A stretch of DNA of 64,000 bases, taken from the NCBI RefSeq assembly GCF_036320965.1, contig NC_092240.1, forward strand, positions 56,732,552 to 56,796,551. The letters run 5' to 3'. Origin of the DNA: Panulirus ornatus (lineage: Eukaryota; Arthropoda; Malacostraca; Decapoda; Palinuridae). How positions within the stretch are numbered: the first letter of the stretch is position 1; each line of letters starts with the position of its first letter. Shown piece after piece: positions 48,813 to 61,497 of this stretch. Both the position numbers and the translations under genes were made by a program. A model generated the notes under the pieces. That model worked only from the letters and a program-made list of their open reading frames with translations. It searched no databases and was not told where the DNA came from.

Positions 48813-49139
48813 ATATCTATGTGTCTGTCTATAACCCATTCCCTCCAAGAAATCCCATCAAGAAGGTGGCCATGACAAAAGTGTCTTCATATATTCCTGT
48901 CCTGACATGCCTCCCTTGCATATGCCATTCCAAGCATTCTTCCACATTTATCTCCCTCCAGTACTTTTCCACTCTATTTCCCCATGTCAGAGATGATTTT
49001 CCTCTCACGCCAACTCCTTTAGTTGTAGTTGTACAGATGTAGAACCATCTCTCTCCTGCTCCTGCACATGCACACTTTAATAGTGATAATACATGCACGC
49101 ATACTGACTAAAAAAAAGTAAATTCAGTCCAGAAATCAA
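48813..49139. other. Unassigned sequence, pyrimidine-rich on the plus strand
   Basis: About 330 bp that resembles a fragment of an old repeat (CCCTCCAAGAAATCCCATC, CCACATTTATCTCCCTCCAG) but cannot be assigned. Confidence 0.4.
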
Positions 49140-52065
49140 TTCCAAGGAAAATAAGTTTAATATACACAAATGCATAGAGCATCATCACGAAACGCGATGA
49201 ACTTATATCCTATGCAGTTACGGAAAAACAAACATAATTGCAATCTCCGAAATGAGGGTAAACTCTGAGAATAAACACTTAATCACCAAGTTAGCAATAC
49301 CTGGATACAAACTATTTACGAGACTAATTATACAGGGTAGGTGATAGAGTTTTGATCTAAGTTGATAACACTCTAATTGCTATTAAGATAAGCACACTTA
49401 TGACTCTCTTTATATTGACATTACCGACAAGTTCTAAAGTAAACTATGTCTCAGCATTATTTACAGATCTCCTAAGCAAAAGGAAGACGACAATAGGATT
49501 TTATAAAATAAAATCAAAACTATAGTAAACAGTAAAGAGATTATAATAGTAGGAGACTTCAACAGTCTAAATATAAACTGAAATACATTAACAGGTGACC
49601 GTAAGGTAATGAGACTAACGAAATTGACAGAAGACACTTTTCTAGCAGAGTTAATTACAAGACCAACTACAGGTAAAAACATTCTTGATCTTGTCCTCCT
49701 CAGTGACACAAACTTCATCAACTCTTGTGGAGTAGGTGAGAGTTTGTCAAACAGCAATCACAATTTGATTACATTAGAGATAAACTGAGATTATGAAATA
49801 AATGTCAACAGACTTGATCCCAGATTACAGGCAAGCAAATTCGGAAAACATTAAACATGAAATTTGCAGTACCAATTGGACAAAACTTCTTGACATCCAC
49901 ACAGTAGAGGAAACATGGAATAATTCTTCGAACAAACTACTTAGGATTGAAAGTAAACATCTTTCTTTCATACTATTTGCCATTTCCCGCATTAGCGAGG
50001 TAGCGTTGAGAACAGAGGACTGGGCCTTTGAGGGAATATCCTCACCTGGCCCCCTTCTCTGTTCCTCTTTTGGAAAATTAAAAAAAAAAGCGAGAGGGGA
50101 GGATTTCCAGCCACCCGCTCCCACGAATTATGAAGAGAACTTGCAATATTTCAAAATCATCATGGATAAATAGGAGAACAGGACTAATTTGCTATAAGAA
50201 GAAAACTTATAAGAATTCAAATCAATGGGACATGATGAAAATCACCAGGAATTAATCAAAATCCAAAGAAAGTGTAACAAGGATCATAAGACAAAGTAAA
50301 CATGAAGAAGAAAAAAAGAATTTCCTTGAAAGTTAAGAATAACTCAAAGGAATCTTCAAATATATGAGACAAAGGATGACAGTAAAAGAAGGAATTGAAC
50401 CATTACGAAACAAACACGACACACTAACAACTGACAACAAGGAAATGAATATCATACTGAATTATTCCTTGAACTCCATATTCACAACTGAAGGGATACC
50501 ATACTAAATTATTCCTTTCACTCCGTATTCACAATTGAAGAAACATCTGAAATACCAAAACCAATGAAAATGTTTCAAGGATCTGATGAAAAAGAGTTGA
50601 AGGTTAGAGAAATAAAAAAGCCCTGAAGGACATAAATACCTGGACCAATCAAATCCTAATAAATCCAACGGCCCATATAATTTAGCTCCAAGGTTTTTAA
50701 AAGAGGTCATGAGACAGCTGAAATACCCCATAACAAATATATTCAACAAATCTCTATCAGATGTTCAGGTGCCAACTGAGTGGAAACTAGCAAATGTTAC
50801 TCCTATATATAAAAAAGGAGACAAAAAGTGTGCCTTGAACTACCAGCCAGTTAGCCTTATGTAAGTGTTAGGTAAGATGATGGGAAGGATAATATTATAA
50901 GCTGTCAAGTTTCAAGAACACAAAATTGTATCAGATTACCAACAAGGTTTCCGCAATAGAAGATTTTGCTGGAATCTTTTAATGTTAATTATCAGAATTA
51001 GGATGAAAAAGTACCGTCTGATGTAGTATATTTAGAATTCCAAAAGGTTTTCAATAAAATACCTCACAAGAGACTTTTCCATAAACTTGAAGCACACAGA
51101 ATTGGTGAAGAACTCTGTACATGGATCAAAGACTGGCTTACTGGAAGAACGCAATGTGTAGTATTAAATGGCTAAGCCTCAGATTGGCTAGATGTAACAA
51201 GTGGTGTGCCACAGGGGTCAATCCTAGGGCCAATTCTTTTCATAATATACATGAATGACCTAAAACTCAGTCATATCTATGATCTCCAAATATGCTGATG
51301 ATACTAAACTAGAAGGTAGAGCTGTAAACAGGCAGGACTGCGAAATGATTCTAAGATAACTTACTAGCAGAGTGGTAAGGCAGAGGGCAAATGAAGTTCA
51401 ATGTAGACAAGTGTAAAGTTATGCATTTTGGAGACAAGAATATATGATATGACTACAAACTATTCTGAAACTCTAACTAAAATAAATGAAGAAAAGCACC
51501 TTAGAGATGTCAATAGCAACAATCCGACATACACTAAACAAAGTCAAGCAGCAAGTAAAAAAGGCAACCAAGTTAGGTTTCATAGCTAGGGACATACATT
51601 ACAAGAAACCAGAAAAAATTCTCATACTTCATAATTCTCTAGTAAGACCCCAAACTATAAAAAAGATGAGGAAAAATTAGAGCAAGTACAATGATGTGCA
51701 ACATCCCTTAGAGATCTGGCATGCAAAGAAAGGCTGAAACAATTGTGTCTCTTATCCCTTAAAAAAATTAGACAATCTAATTATTCAAAATTCTGAACAA
51801 GTTCGATGAAGTGAATCATGAATATCTTTACAAAATACAAGAAAATATGGTTACCAGGACAAATGGAATAAAACTCAAAGCTAAAAGATGTAGTATGGAT
51901 GTGGGAAAAAGCTTCTTTTCCTATAGATGTGTTGAGTACTGGAATAGGTTACTGTCAGATGTAGTTAATGCTAAGACTTCAAAAGTCTATACAAATATTT
52001 TATAAATTCAGGCATACTCTGAGAAAAACACCAGACCAGAAATAAACTGCATAAATGAAAGAGGT
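49140..52065 (+). mobile_element. CR1/L2-like LINE relic, split by a family S copy
   Basis: Plus strand. EN scraps (NELISYAVTEK, VGDFNSLNI near 49550, ILDLVLLSDTNFINS, SNSNHNL). RT blocks: ANVTPIYKKGDK near 50790, QQGFRNRRFCWN near 50945, EFQKVFNKIPHKRL near 51035, [14 protein letters not shown] near 51205 and YADDTKLEG near 51290. The post-RT tail runs to about 52060. Many frameshifts, including one inside the RT. The catalytic YADD is retained but the copy is dead. Confidence 0.85.
49962..50124 (-). mobile_element. Family S copy S9 inserted in the CR1-like relic
   Basis: CTTTCTTTCATACTATTTGC (tail), the GGGCCTTTGAGG middle, an A-run and the start of the head to CCACCCGCTCCCA. About 75 bp of head are missing. 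The flanking CR1-like sequence continues on the other side. No clear target duplication. Confidence 0.82.
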
Positions 52066-52109
52066 AATGCTGAGCAGAATTCTATTTTCTTGTCGTTAAA
52101 CTTTTTTTT

Positions 52110-53960
52110 TTCTACTAGACAACCCAGTCATAGGCCAATCAGGCCTCCTGTTGTTTATCTTTCTCGTGTAAACACATGCCCCAACTACCTCGAAATATTA
52201 CATTTCACCCATGCTACCACTCCACAGTTCATTCCCTTTGGTTTCCTTCCAATACCAAATCTCTCATACACCCTCTAATTTCTTTCTTAACTTCATTCCA
52301 GCTGCATAGGTCAGGATCACGAGGACTATGCTCTCCCTTAATCCTTTCTTCACTTCCATATCTACATCATCATCCTTCATTTCAATTAAGGGACCCAATA
52401 ACTCTTCTACCCTGCACTGCTCTCTCCCTTTTCTCTCCTTCCATATCACCAAACTTACCTAATATAGCTCCTAAATACTTAAATTCTCTTACCACTCCCA
52501 GCCTTTCTCCACCCATATGTATAATGGTTTAGTATACTTTCTTCTCTCAATCTACAGGGCTTTACAAAATCTATACTGTCACTCTGTTTTCTTTCTAATA
52601 CAATTACTTTACTTTTTTTTGCATTTACCTTCAATCACCTAAACTTACACATATCATGAAACATAACCTCTCACAACCTCTTCAATCTCACCAAACAACA
52701 CGATATTATATGTGAACAGGTATGTCACTAACCTCCAAACCTTACCACCACCCTACATTTCCACACCCCCTTTTCCTAGTTTTGCTTCCTTCTCTCTATC
52801 ACTTTATCCACATATATGTTACAATTCACAGTGACATCACAGAGCCCTGCCTCACACCCACATGTGTACAATAACATTTCCTTAACTCTCTATCCACTCT
52901 TACATAAGCATTTCCACCCCTACAAAAGGTTTTCACATCATCCAACAGTTGTCCCTCATACCCCATATATCTTTAACAAATTTCATAAAGCATTCCACTT
53001 GATGACTCTTATCATGCAATTTCTTCTAGTCCATGAAATCTACATACAGCTTCTTATCTTTCACAAGATACTTTAGCACTGTCCTTCTCCACAAAAGTCT
53101 GATCCACACGTCTCCTACCTTTCCTAAAAACCCCCTTGTTCCTCACTTATTCTGCATTCAGTCATTTCTATCACTCTGTCAATCAATGCTTCTGCATACT
53201 TTTCCTGGTATACCTGACAGACTTATTCCTGCATAATTTACTACATACATCCTTGGCACCTTTGAACTAAAGTACATCATTAGCTTTCACCCAATCCTCA
53301 GATAAAACCTTATGTTTCCATGCTAAATTCCATATCAAATGCATCAACCCTATCATGCTTTCTCCTCCATACTTCAACATTTCAGCCATAATCCCATCCA
53401 CACCAGGTGTCTTTACCTTCAACCTTATTACTGCCATTTTTACCTCCTTTCTTGTTGTAGGCTCCTGCACTTGCATCTTTTTCCTTCCATCCTGAGGCCA
53501 TACCCATGCATGCAACAACTGCTACCCCACCTCCTCCCACATTCACCAGTTATTCAGAATACTTCTTCCATCTTCCTTTAACTTCCTTCTTCTGATTCAG
53601 CCACTATGCTTCCTTACTTTTCACATTCACATTTTCACTCTTATATTCACCTCCATCCAGTAAAATTTCATATTTTCCAGAAAGTTCTCTTCATCTTTCT
53701 TCCAAAACCTTTAATTACTCTTTCTTTGCTTTCCTCTATCAGCTTCCTAAAATTACACTTACACATCTTATATTCTTTCCCCTTCCATTGCTGAACTTTC
53801 ATTGGTACATTTCTTTCAATACATCTACCATATGCCTTTTTCTTCAATTCCACAGCATTTGTAATCTCGTCCATCCACCATGCATATCCCCTTTTCTCCT
53901 TATATCTCACAAATTTGCACCCATCTACTAATTCGACAACCTATAACAGTCTTTCTCTAA
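52110..53960 (-). mobile_element. Second RTE-like LINE relic (family D)
   Basis: Minus strand. LKVKTPGVDGIMAEMLKYGG and WNLAWKHKVLSEDWVKAND at 53267-53480 are RT fingers. RRRVDQTFV near 53110, YVDFMD near 53030 and VWGRALSC-like motif B near 52840 follow. LRESIVLVILTYAA and a GMNCGVVAWVK segment at 52180-52350 belong to the C-terminal domain. It is distinct from LINE A by sequence but has the same domain order. GMNCGVV...WFGH is a hallmark I associate with decapod LINEs. Confidence 0.75.
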
Positions 53961-54009
53961 ATATTTTAAACATCATATTCACATATGCCTGCATCCCTAA
54001 AATTACTGC

Positions 54010-54639
54010 ACTTTCATGCATGTGGCATGAGAAAGGTGGGAGTTGGGCATATTAGAAAGGGTAGTGAGTGGTGGGATGAAGAAGTAAAGTTGTTAATGAA
54101 AGAGAAAAGAGAGGCATTTGGACAATACTTGCAAGGAAGGAGTGCAAATAACTGGGAGATGTATACAAGAAAGCAGCAGGAGGTCAAGAGAAAGGTGCAA
54201 GGGTTGAAAAAGAGGGCAAATGAAAGTTGGGGTGAGAGTATAATTAAACTTTCAGGAGAATAAAAAGATGTTTTGGAAGGAGATAAATAATGGGCTTTAG
54301 AAAAGAGAAAAAATGGGACCAGTGAAGGGGCAAAAGGGGAAGTAATAACTGGTAGTGATGAAGCAAGATGGAGTGAATATTTTGAAGGTCTGTTGAATGT
54401 GTCTGATGATAGAGGAGCAAGTAAAGGGTGTTTTGGTTGGGGTGGAGTGTGAAGTGAGAGGGTCAAGGAGAATGGTTTGATTTAGAGAGAAGAGGTAGTG
54501 AAAGCTTTGCGGAAGATGAAATCTGGCAAGGCAGCGGCTGTGGATGGTATTGCAGAGGGATATATTAAAAAGGGGGGTGAACGTGTTGTTGATTGACTGT
54601 TGAGGATATTCAGTGTATGTATGGATCATGGTGAAGTGC
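54010..54639 (+). mobile_element. LINE A copy A25, linker and start of RT, old
   Basis: GGCATGAGAAAGGTGGGAG onward: linker (54010-54255), degenerate RT start (KSGKAAAVDGIAEGYIKK, near 54520) to ATGGTGAAGTGC, where a (TA)n and the tail of A26 interrupt it. Its continuation is not found. Confidence 0.82.
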
Positions 54640-54640
54640 A

Positions 54641-54674
<34 letters not shown>

Positions 54675-54676
54675 TT
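54640..54676. repeat. (TA)n plus T20
   Basis: Reversed tail of minus-strand copy A26. Confidence 0.92.
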
Positions 54677-56392
54677 ATACTTTGTCGCTGTCTCCCGCGT
54701 TTGCGAGGTAGCGCAAGGAAACAGACGAAAGAAATGGCCCAACCCCCCCCCCCATACACATGTACATACACACGTCCACACACGCAAATATACATACCTA
54801 CACAGCTTTCCATGGTTTACCCCAGACGCTTCACATGCCTTGATTCAATCCACTGACAGCACGTCAACCCCTGTATACCACATGACTCCAATTCACTCTA
54901 TTCCTTGCCCTCCTTTCACCCTCCTGCATGTTCAGGCCCCGATCACACAAAATCTTTTTCACTCCATCTTTCCACCTCCAATTTGGTCTCCCTCTTCTCC
55001 TCGTTCCCTCCACCTCCGACACATATATCCTCTTGGTCAATCTCTCCTCACTCATTCTCTCCATGTGCCCAAACCATTTCAAAACACCCTCTTCTGCTCT
55101 CTCAACCACGCTCTTTTTATTTCCACACATCTCTCTTACCCTTACGTTACTTACTCGATCGAAACCACCTCACACCACACATTGTCCTCAAACATCTCAT
55201 TTCCAGCACATCCATCCTCCTGCGCACAACTCTATCCATAGCCCACGCCTCGCAACCATACAACATTGTTGGAACCACTATTCCTTCAAACATACCCATT
55301 TTTGCTTTCCGAGATAATGTTCTCGACTTCCACACATTCTTCAAGGCTCCCAGAATTTTCGCCCCCTCCCCCACCCTATGATCCACTTCCGCTTCTATGG
55401 TTCCATCCGCTGCCAGATCCACTCCCAGATATCTAAAACACTTTACTTCCTCCAGTTTTTCTCCATTCAAACTTACCTCCCAATTGACTTGATCCTCAAC
55501 CCTACTGTACCTAATAACCTTGCTCTTATTCACATTTACTCTTAACTTTCTTCTTTCACACACTTTACCAAACTCAGTCACCAGCTTCTGCAGTTTCTCA
55601 CATGAATCAGCCACCAGCGCTGTATCATCATCGAACAACAACTGACTCACTTCCCAAGCTCTCTCATCCACAACAGACTTCATACTTGCCCCTCTTTCCA
55701 AAACTCTTGCATTTACCTCCCTAACAACCCCATCCATAAACAAATTAAACAACCATGGAGACATCACACACCCCTGCCGCAAACTTACATTCACTGAGAA
55801 CCAATCACTTTCCTCTCTTCCTACACATACACATGCCTTACATCCTCGATAAAAACTTTTCACTGCTTCTAACAACTTGCCTGCCACACCATATATTCTT
55901 AATACCTTCCACAGAGCATCTCGATCCACTCTATCATATGCCTTCTCCAGATCCATAAATGCTACATACAAATCCATTTGCTTTTCTAAGTATTTCTCAA
56001 ATACATTCTTCAAAGCAAACACCTGATCCACACATCCTCTACCACTTCTGAAACCACACTGCTCTTCCCCAATGTGATGCTCTGTACATGCCTTCACCCT
56101 CTCAATCAATACTCTCGCATATAATTTACCAGGAATACTCAACAAACTTATACCTCTGTAATTTGAGCACTCACTCTTATCCCCTTTGCCTTTGTACAAT
56201 GGCACTATGCATGCATTCCGCCAATCCTCAGGCACCTCACCATGAGTCATACATACATTAAATAACCTTACCAACCAGTCAAAAATACAGTCACCCCCTT
56301 TTTTAATAAATTCCACTGCAATACAATCCAAACCTGCTGCCTTGCCGGCTTTCATCTTCCGCAAAGCTTTTACTACCTCTTCTCTGTTTATA
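54677..56392 (-). mobile_element. LINE A copy A26, 5'-truncated at the start of RT, short-3'UTR
   Basis: The 5' edge (AAACAGAGAAGAGG) meets a short (TA)5 shared head-to-head with A27. Shares CCCTGTATACCACATGACTCC at its 3' coding end with A17, so the two are close relatives. Confidence 0.9.
54824..56364 (-). pseudogene. RT and C-terminal domain of A26, one frameshift
   Basis: 55147-56364 is open for 405 codons. The catalytic motif C reads LLFDDDTALVADS instead of FADD, and GLDGIAVEF is GLDCIAVEF. An extra base in CGATCGAAACC near 55160 shifts the frame. 54864-55130 then gives the C-terminal domain ending SHVVYRG-stop. Confidence 0.87.
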
Positions 56393-57227
56393 TATATATG
56401 GTTGCGAGGCGTGGGCTATGGATAGAGTTGTGCGCAGGAGGGTGGATGTGCTGGAAATGAGATGTTTGAGGACAATGTGTGGTGTGAGGTGGTTTGATCG
56501 AGTAAGTAATGTAAGGGTAAGAGAGATGTGTGGAAATAAAAAGAGCATGATTGAGAGAGCAGAAGAGGGTGTTTTGAAATGGTTTGGGCACATGGAGAGA
56601 ATGAGTGAGGAAAGATTGACCAAGAGGATATATGTGTCGGAGGTGGAGGGAACGAGGAGAAGTGGGAGACCAAATTGGAGGTGGAAAGATAGAGTGAAAA
56701 AGATTTTGGGTGATCGGGGCCTGAACATGCAGGAGGGTGAAAGGCGTGCAAGGAAGAGAGTGAATTGGATCGATGTGGTATACCGGGGTTGACGTGCTGT
56801 CAGTGGATTGAATCAGGGCATGTGAAGCGTCTGGGGTAAACCATGGAAAGTTGTGTGGGGCCTGGATGTGGAAAGGGAGCTGTGGTTTCGGGCATTATTG
56901 CGTGACAGCTGGAGACTGAGTGTGAACGAATGGGGCCTTTGTTGTCTTTTCCCAGTGCTACCTTGCACACGAGGGGGGAGGGGGATGGTATTATATGTGT
57001 GGCGAGGTGGCGATGGGAATGTATAGGGGCAGACAGTGTGAATTGTGTGCATTGGTATATATGTATGTGTCTGTGAGTGTATATATATGTGTACATTGAG
57101 ATGTATAAGTATGTATATTTGCGTGTGTGGGCGTGTGTGTGTGTGTACATTGTGTATGGGGGTGGGTTGGGCCATTTCTTTCGTCTGTTTCCTTGCGCTA
57201 CCTCGCAAGTACGGGAGACAGCGGCAA

Positions 57228-57236
<9 letters not shown>
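56393..57236 (+). mobile_element. LINE A copy A27, 5'-truncated in the C-terminal domain, long-3'UTR with TGA
   Basis: Begins TATGGTTGCGAGG after (TA)5 (consensus TTGTATGG). Open frame 56418-56792 (C-terminal domain, ILGDRGLN variant). The long 3' UTR has lost CAT in the inner tail copy (CACACGAGGGG). A-run then (TA)n 57237-57290. Confidence 0.9.
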
Positions 57237-57290
<54 letters not shown>

Positions 57291-57292
<2 letters not shown>

Positions 57293-60200
57293 TAAATGTG
57301 TGTGGATGTAACCAAGATGTGAAAAAAGGAGAGATAGGTAGTATGTTTGAGGAAAGGAACCTGGATGTTTTGGCTCTGAGTGAAACGAAGCTCAAGGGTA
57401 AAGGGAAGAGTGGTTTGGGAATGTCTGGGGAGTAAAGTCAGGGGTTAGTGAGAGGACAAGAGCAAGGGAAGGAGTAGCAATACTCCTGAAACAGGAGTTG
57501 TGGGAGTATGTGATAGAGTGTAAGAAAGTAAATTCTCGATTAATATGGGTAAAACTGAAAGTTGATGGAGAGAGGTGGGTGATTATTGGTGCATATGCAC
57601 CTGGGCATGAGAAGAAAGATCAAGAGAGGCAAGTGTTTTGGGAGCAGCTGAATGAGTGTGTTAGTGGTTTTGATGCACGAGACCGGGTTATAGTGATGGG
57701 TGATTTGAATGCAAAGGTGAGTAATGAGCAGTTGAGGGAATAATTGGTATACATGGGGTGTTCAGTGTTGTAAATGGAAATGGTGAAGAGCTTGTAGATT
57801 TATGTGTTGAAAAAGGACTGATGATTGGGAATACCTGGTTTAAAAAGCGAGATATACATAAGTATACTTATGTAAGTAGGAGAGATGGCCAGAGAGCGTT
57901 ATTGGATTACGTGTTAATTGACAGGCGTGCGAGAGAGACTTTTGGATGTTAATGTGCTGAGAGGTGCAACTGGAGGGATGTCTGATCATTATCTTGTGGA
58001 GGCTAAGGTGAAGATTTGTATGGGTTTTCAGAAAAGAAGAGTGAATGTTGGGGTGAAGAGGGTGGTGAGAGTAAGTGAGCTTGAGGAGACCTGTGTGAGG
58101 AAGTACCAGGAGAGACTGAGTACAGAATGGAAAAAGGTGAGAACAATGGAAGTAAGGGGAGTGGGGGAGGAATGGGATGTATTTAGGGAATCAGTGATGG
58201 ATTGCACAAATGATGCTTGTGGCATGAGAAGAGTGGGAGGTGGGTTGATTAGAAAGGGTAGTGAGTGGTGGGATGAAGAAGTAAGAGTATTAGTGAAAGA
58301 GAAGAGAGAGGCATTTGGACGATTTTTGCAGGGAAAAAATGCAATTGAGTGGGAGATGTATAAAAGAAAGAGACAGGAGATCAAGAGAAAGGTGCAAGTG
58401 GTGAAAAAAAAGGCAAATGAGAGTTGGGGTGAGAGAGTATCATTAAATTTTAGGGAGAATAAAAAGATGTTCTGGAAGGAGGTAAATAAAGTGCGTAAGA
58501 CAAGGGAGCAAATGGGAACTTCAGTGAAGGGCGCAAATGGGGAGGTGATAACAAGTAGTGGTGATGTGAGAAGGAGATGGAGTGAGTATTTCGAAGGTTT
58601 GTTGAATGTGTTTGATGATAGAGTGGCAGATATAGGGTGTTTTGGTCGAGGTGGTGTGCAAAGTGAGAGGGTTAGGGAAAATGATTTGGTAAACAGAGAA
58701 GAGGTAGTGAAAGCTTTGCGGAAGATGAAAGCCGGCAAGGCAGCAGGTTTGGATGGTATTGCAGTGGAATTTATTAAAAAAGGGGGTGACTGTATTGTTG
58801 ACTGGTTGGTAAGGTTATTTAATGTATGTATGACTCATGGTGAGGTGCCTGAGGATTGGCGGAATGCGTGCATAGTGCCATTGTACAAAGGCAAAGGGGA
58901 TAAGAGTGAGTGCTCAAATTACAGAGGTATAAGTTTGTTGAGTATTCCTGGTAAATTATATGGGAGGGTATTGATTGAGAGGGTGAAGGCATGTACAGAG
59001 CATCAGACTGGGGAAGAGCAGTGTGGTTTCAGAAGTGGTAGAGGATGTGTGGATCAGGTGTTTGCTTTGAAGAATGTATGTGAGAAATACTTAGAAAAGC
59101 AAATGGATTTGTATGTAGCATTTATGGATCTGGAGAAGGCATATGATAGAGTTGATAGAGATGCTCTGTGGAAGGTATTAAGAATATATGGTGTGGGAGG
59201 AAAGTTGTTAGAAGCAGTGAAAAGTTTTTATTGAGGATGTAAGGCATGTGTACGTGTAGGAAGGGAGGAAAGTGATTGGTTCTCAGTGAATGTAGGTTTG
59301 CGGCAGGGGTGTGTGATGTCTCCATGGTTGTTTAATTTGTTTATGGATGGGGTTGTTAGGGAGGTAAATGCAAGAGTTTTGGAAAGAGGGGCAAGTATGA
59401 AGTCTGTTGGGGATGAGAGAGCTTGGGAAGTGAGTCAGTTGTTGTTCGCTGATGACACAGCGCTGGTGGCTGATTCATGTGAGAAACTGCAGAAGCTGGT
59501 GACTGAGTTTGGTAAAGTGTGTGGAAGAAGAAAGTTAAGAGTAAATGTGAAGAAGAGCAAGGTTATTAGGTACAGTAGGGTTGAGGGTCAAGTCAATTGG
59601 GAGGTGAGTTTGAATGGAGAAAAACTGGAGGAAGTGAAGTGTTTTAGATATCTGGGAGTGGATCTGGAAGCGGATGGAACCATGGAAGCGGAAGTGGATC
59701 AAAGGGTGGGGGAGGGGGCGAAAATTCTGGGGGCCTTGAAGAATGTGTGGAAGTCGAGAACATTATCTCGGAAAGCAAAAATGGGTATGTTTGAAGGAAT
59801 AGTGGTTCCAACAATGTTGTATGGTTGCGAGGCGTGGGCTATGGATAGAGTTGTGCGCAGGAGGATGGATGTGCTGGAAATGAGATGTTTGAGGACAATG
59901 TGTGGTGTGAGGTGGTTTGATCGAGTGAGTAACGTAAGGGTAAGAGAGATGTTTGGAAATAAAAAGAGTGTGGTTGAGAGAGCAGAAGAGGGTGTTTTGA
60001 AGTGGTTTGGGCACATGGAGAGGATGAGTGAGGAAAGATTGACCAAGAGGATATATGTGTCGGAGGTGGAGGGAACAAGGAGAAGAGGGAGACCAAATTG
60101 GAGGTGGAAAGATGGAGTGAAAAAGATTTTGTGTGATCGGGGCCTGAACATGCAGGAGGGTGAAAGGAGGGCAAGGAATAGAGTGAATTGGAGCGATGTG

Positions 60201-60414
60201 GTATACCGGGGCTGACGTGCTGTCAGTGGATTGAATCAAGGCATGTGAAGCGTCTGGGGTAAACCATGGAAAGCTGTGTAGGTATGTATATTTGCATGTG
60301 TGGACGTATGTATATACATGTGTATGGGGGGGGGTTGGGCCATTTCTTTCGTCTGTTTCCTAGCGCTACCTCGCAAACGCGGGAGACAGCGACAAAGTAT
60401 AAAAAAAAAAAAAA

Positions 60415-60415
<1 letters not shown>
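57291..60415 (+). mobile_element. LINE A copy A28, full coding region, short-3'UTR
   Basis: Starts at the first codons (GCCTAAATGTGTGTGG) directly after (TA)n and lacks the 5' UTR. Complete EN, linker, RT, C-terminal domain and short 3' UTR; A-run and (TA)n follow to about 60500. The most complete member of the derived subfamily. Confidence 0.93.
57297..60215 (+). pseudogene. EN-RT polyprotein of A28 with three frameshifts and one nonsense codon
   Basis: EN: NLDVLALSETKLKG, then loss of one G near 57405. 57498-57743 has VIIGAYAPG and VMGDLNAKVSN, then a one-base loss near 57725. 57758-57952 has LLDYVLIDRR, then a two-base loss near 57930. 57918-59234 (438 aa) covers SDHYLVEAKV, the linker, RT fingers and motif A, stopping at TGA (CGA origin) in FYRGC. 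59286-60215 covers motif B, FADD and the C-terminal domain. All lesions look recent. Confidence 0.9.
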
Positions 60416-60504
<89 letters not shown>

Positions 60505-60507
60505 TTC
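60416..60507. repeat. (TA)n with TATG interruptions
   Basis: AT microsatellite between the tail of A28 and the odd 3' edge of A29. Confidence 0.92.
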
Positions 60508-61497
60508 ACCATGGAGACACCACACACCCCTGCCACAAACCTACATTCACTGAGAACCAATCACTTTCCTCTCTTCCTACACGTACACATGCCTTACATC
60601 CTCGATAAAAACTTTTCACTGCTTCTAACAACTTGCCTCCCACACCATATATTCTTAGTACCCTCCACAGAGCATCTCTATCAACTCTATCATATGCCTT
60701 CTCCAGATCCATAAATGCTACATACAAATCCATTTGTTTTTCTAAGTATTTCACACATACATTCTTCAAAGCAAACAGATGATCCACACATCCTCTACCC
60801 CTTCTGAAACCACACTGCTCTTCCCCAATCTGATGCTCTGTACACACCTTCACCCTCTCAATCAATACCCTCCCATATAATTTACCAAGAATACTCAACA
60901 ACCTTATACCTCTGTAATTTGAGCACTCACTCTTATTCCCTTTGCCTTTGTACAATGGCACTATGCAAGCATTCCGCCAATCCTCGGGCACCTCACCATG
61001 AATCATACATACATTAAATAACCTTACCAACCAGTCAACAATACAGTCACCCCCTTTTTTAATAAATTCCACTGCAATACCATCCAAACCTGCTGCCTTG
61101 CCGGCTTTCATCTTCCGCAAAACTTTTACTACCTCTTCTCTGTTTACCAAATCATTTTCCCTAACCCTCTCACTTTGCACACCACCTCGACCAAAACACC
61201 CTATCTCTGCCACTCTATCATCAAACACATTTAACAAACCTTCAAAATACTCACTCCATCTCCTCACATCATCATTACTTATCACCCCCCCATTAGCCCC
61301 CTTCACTGAAGTTCCCATTTGCTCCCTTGTCTTACGCACTTTATTTACCTCCTTCCAGAACATCTTTTTATTCTCCCTAAAATTCAATGATACTCTCTCA
61401 CCCCAACTCTCATTTGCCCTCTTTTTCACCTCTTGCACCTTTCTCTTGACCTCTTGCCTCTTTCTTTTATACATCTCCCACTCATTTGCATTTTATC
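60508..61497 (-). mobile_element. LINE A copy A29, truncated at both ends (linker to motif B)
   Basis: The minus-strand coding frame 60506-61474 (322 aa) runs from YKRKRQEVKRKVQ to VGLWQGCVVSPW. It is cut in motif B at its 3' side by (TA)n and at its 5' side by the tail of A30. Small in-frame losses near 61270 (GGVISNDDVRRW). A LINE lacking its 3' end is unexpected for a simple insertion. Confidence 0.85.
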
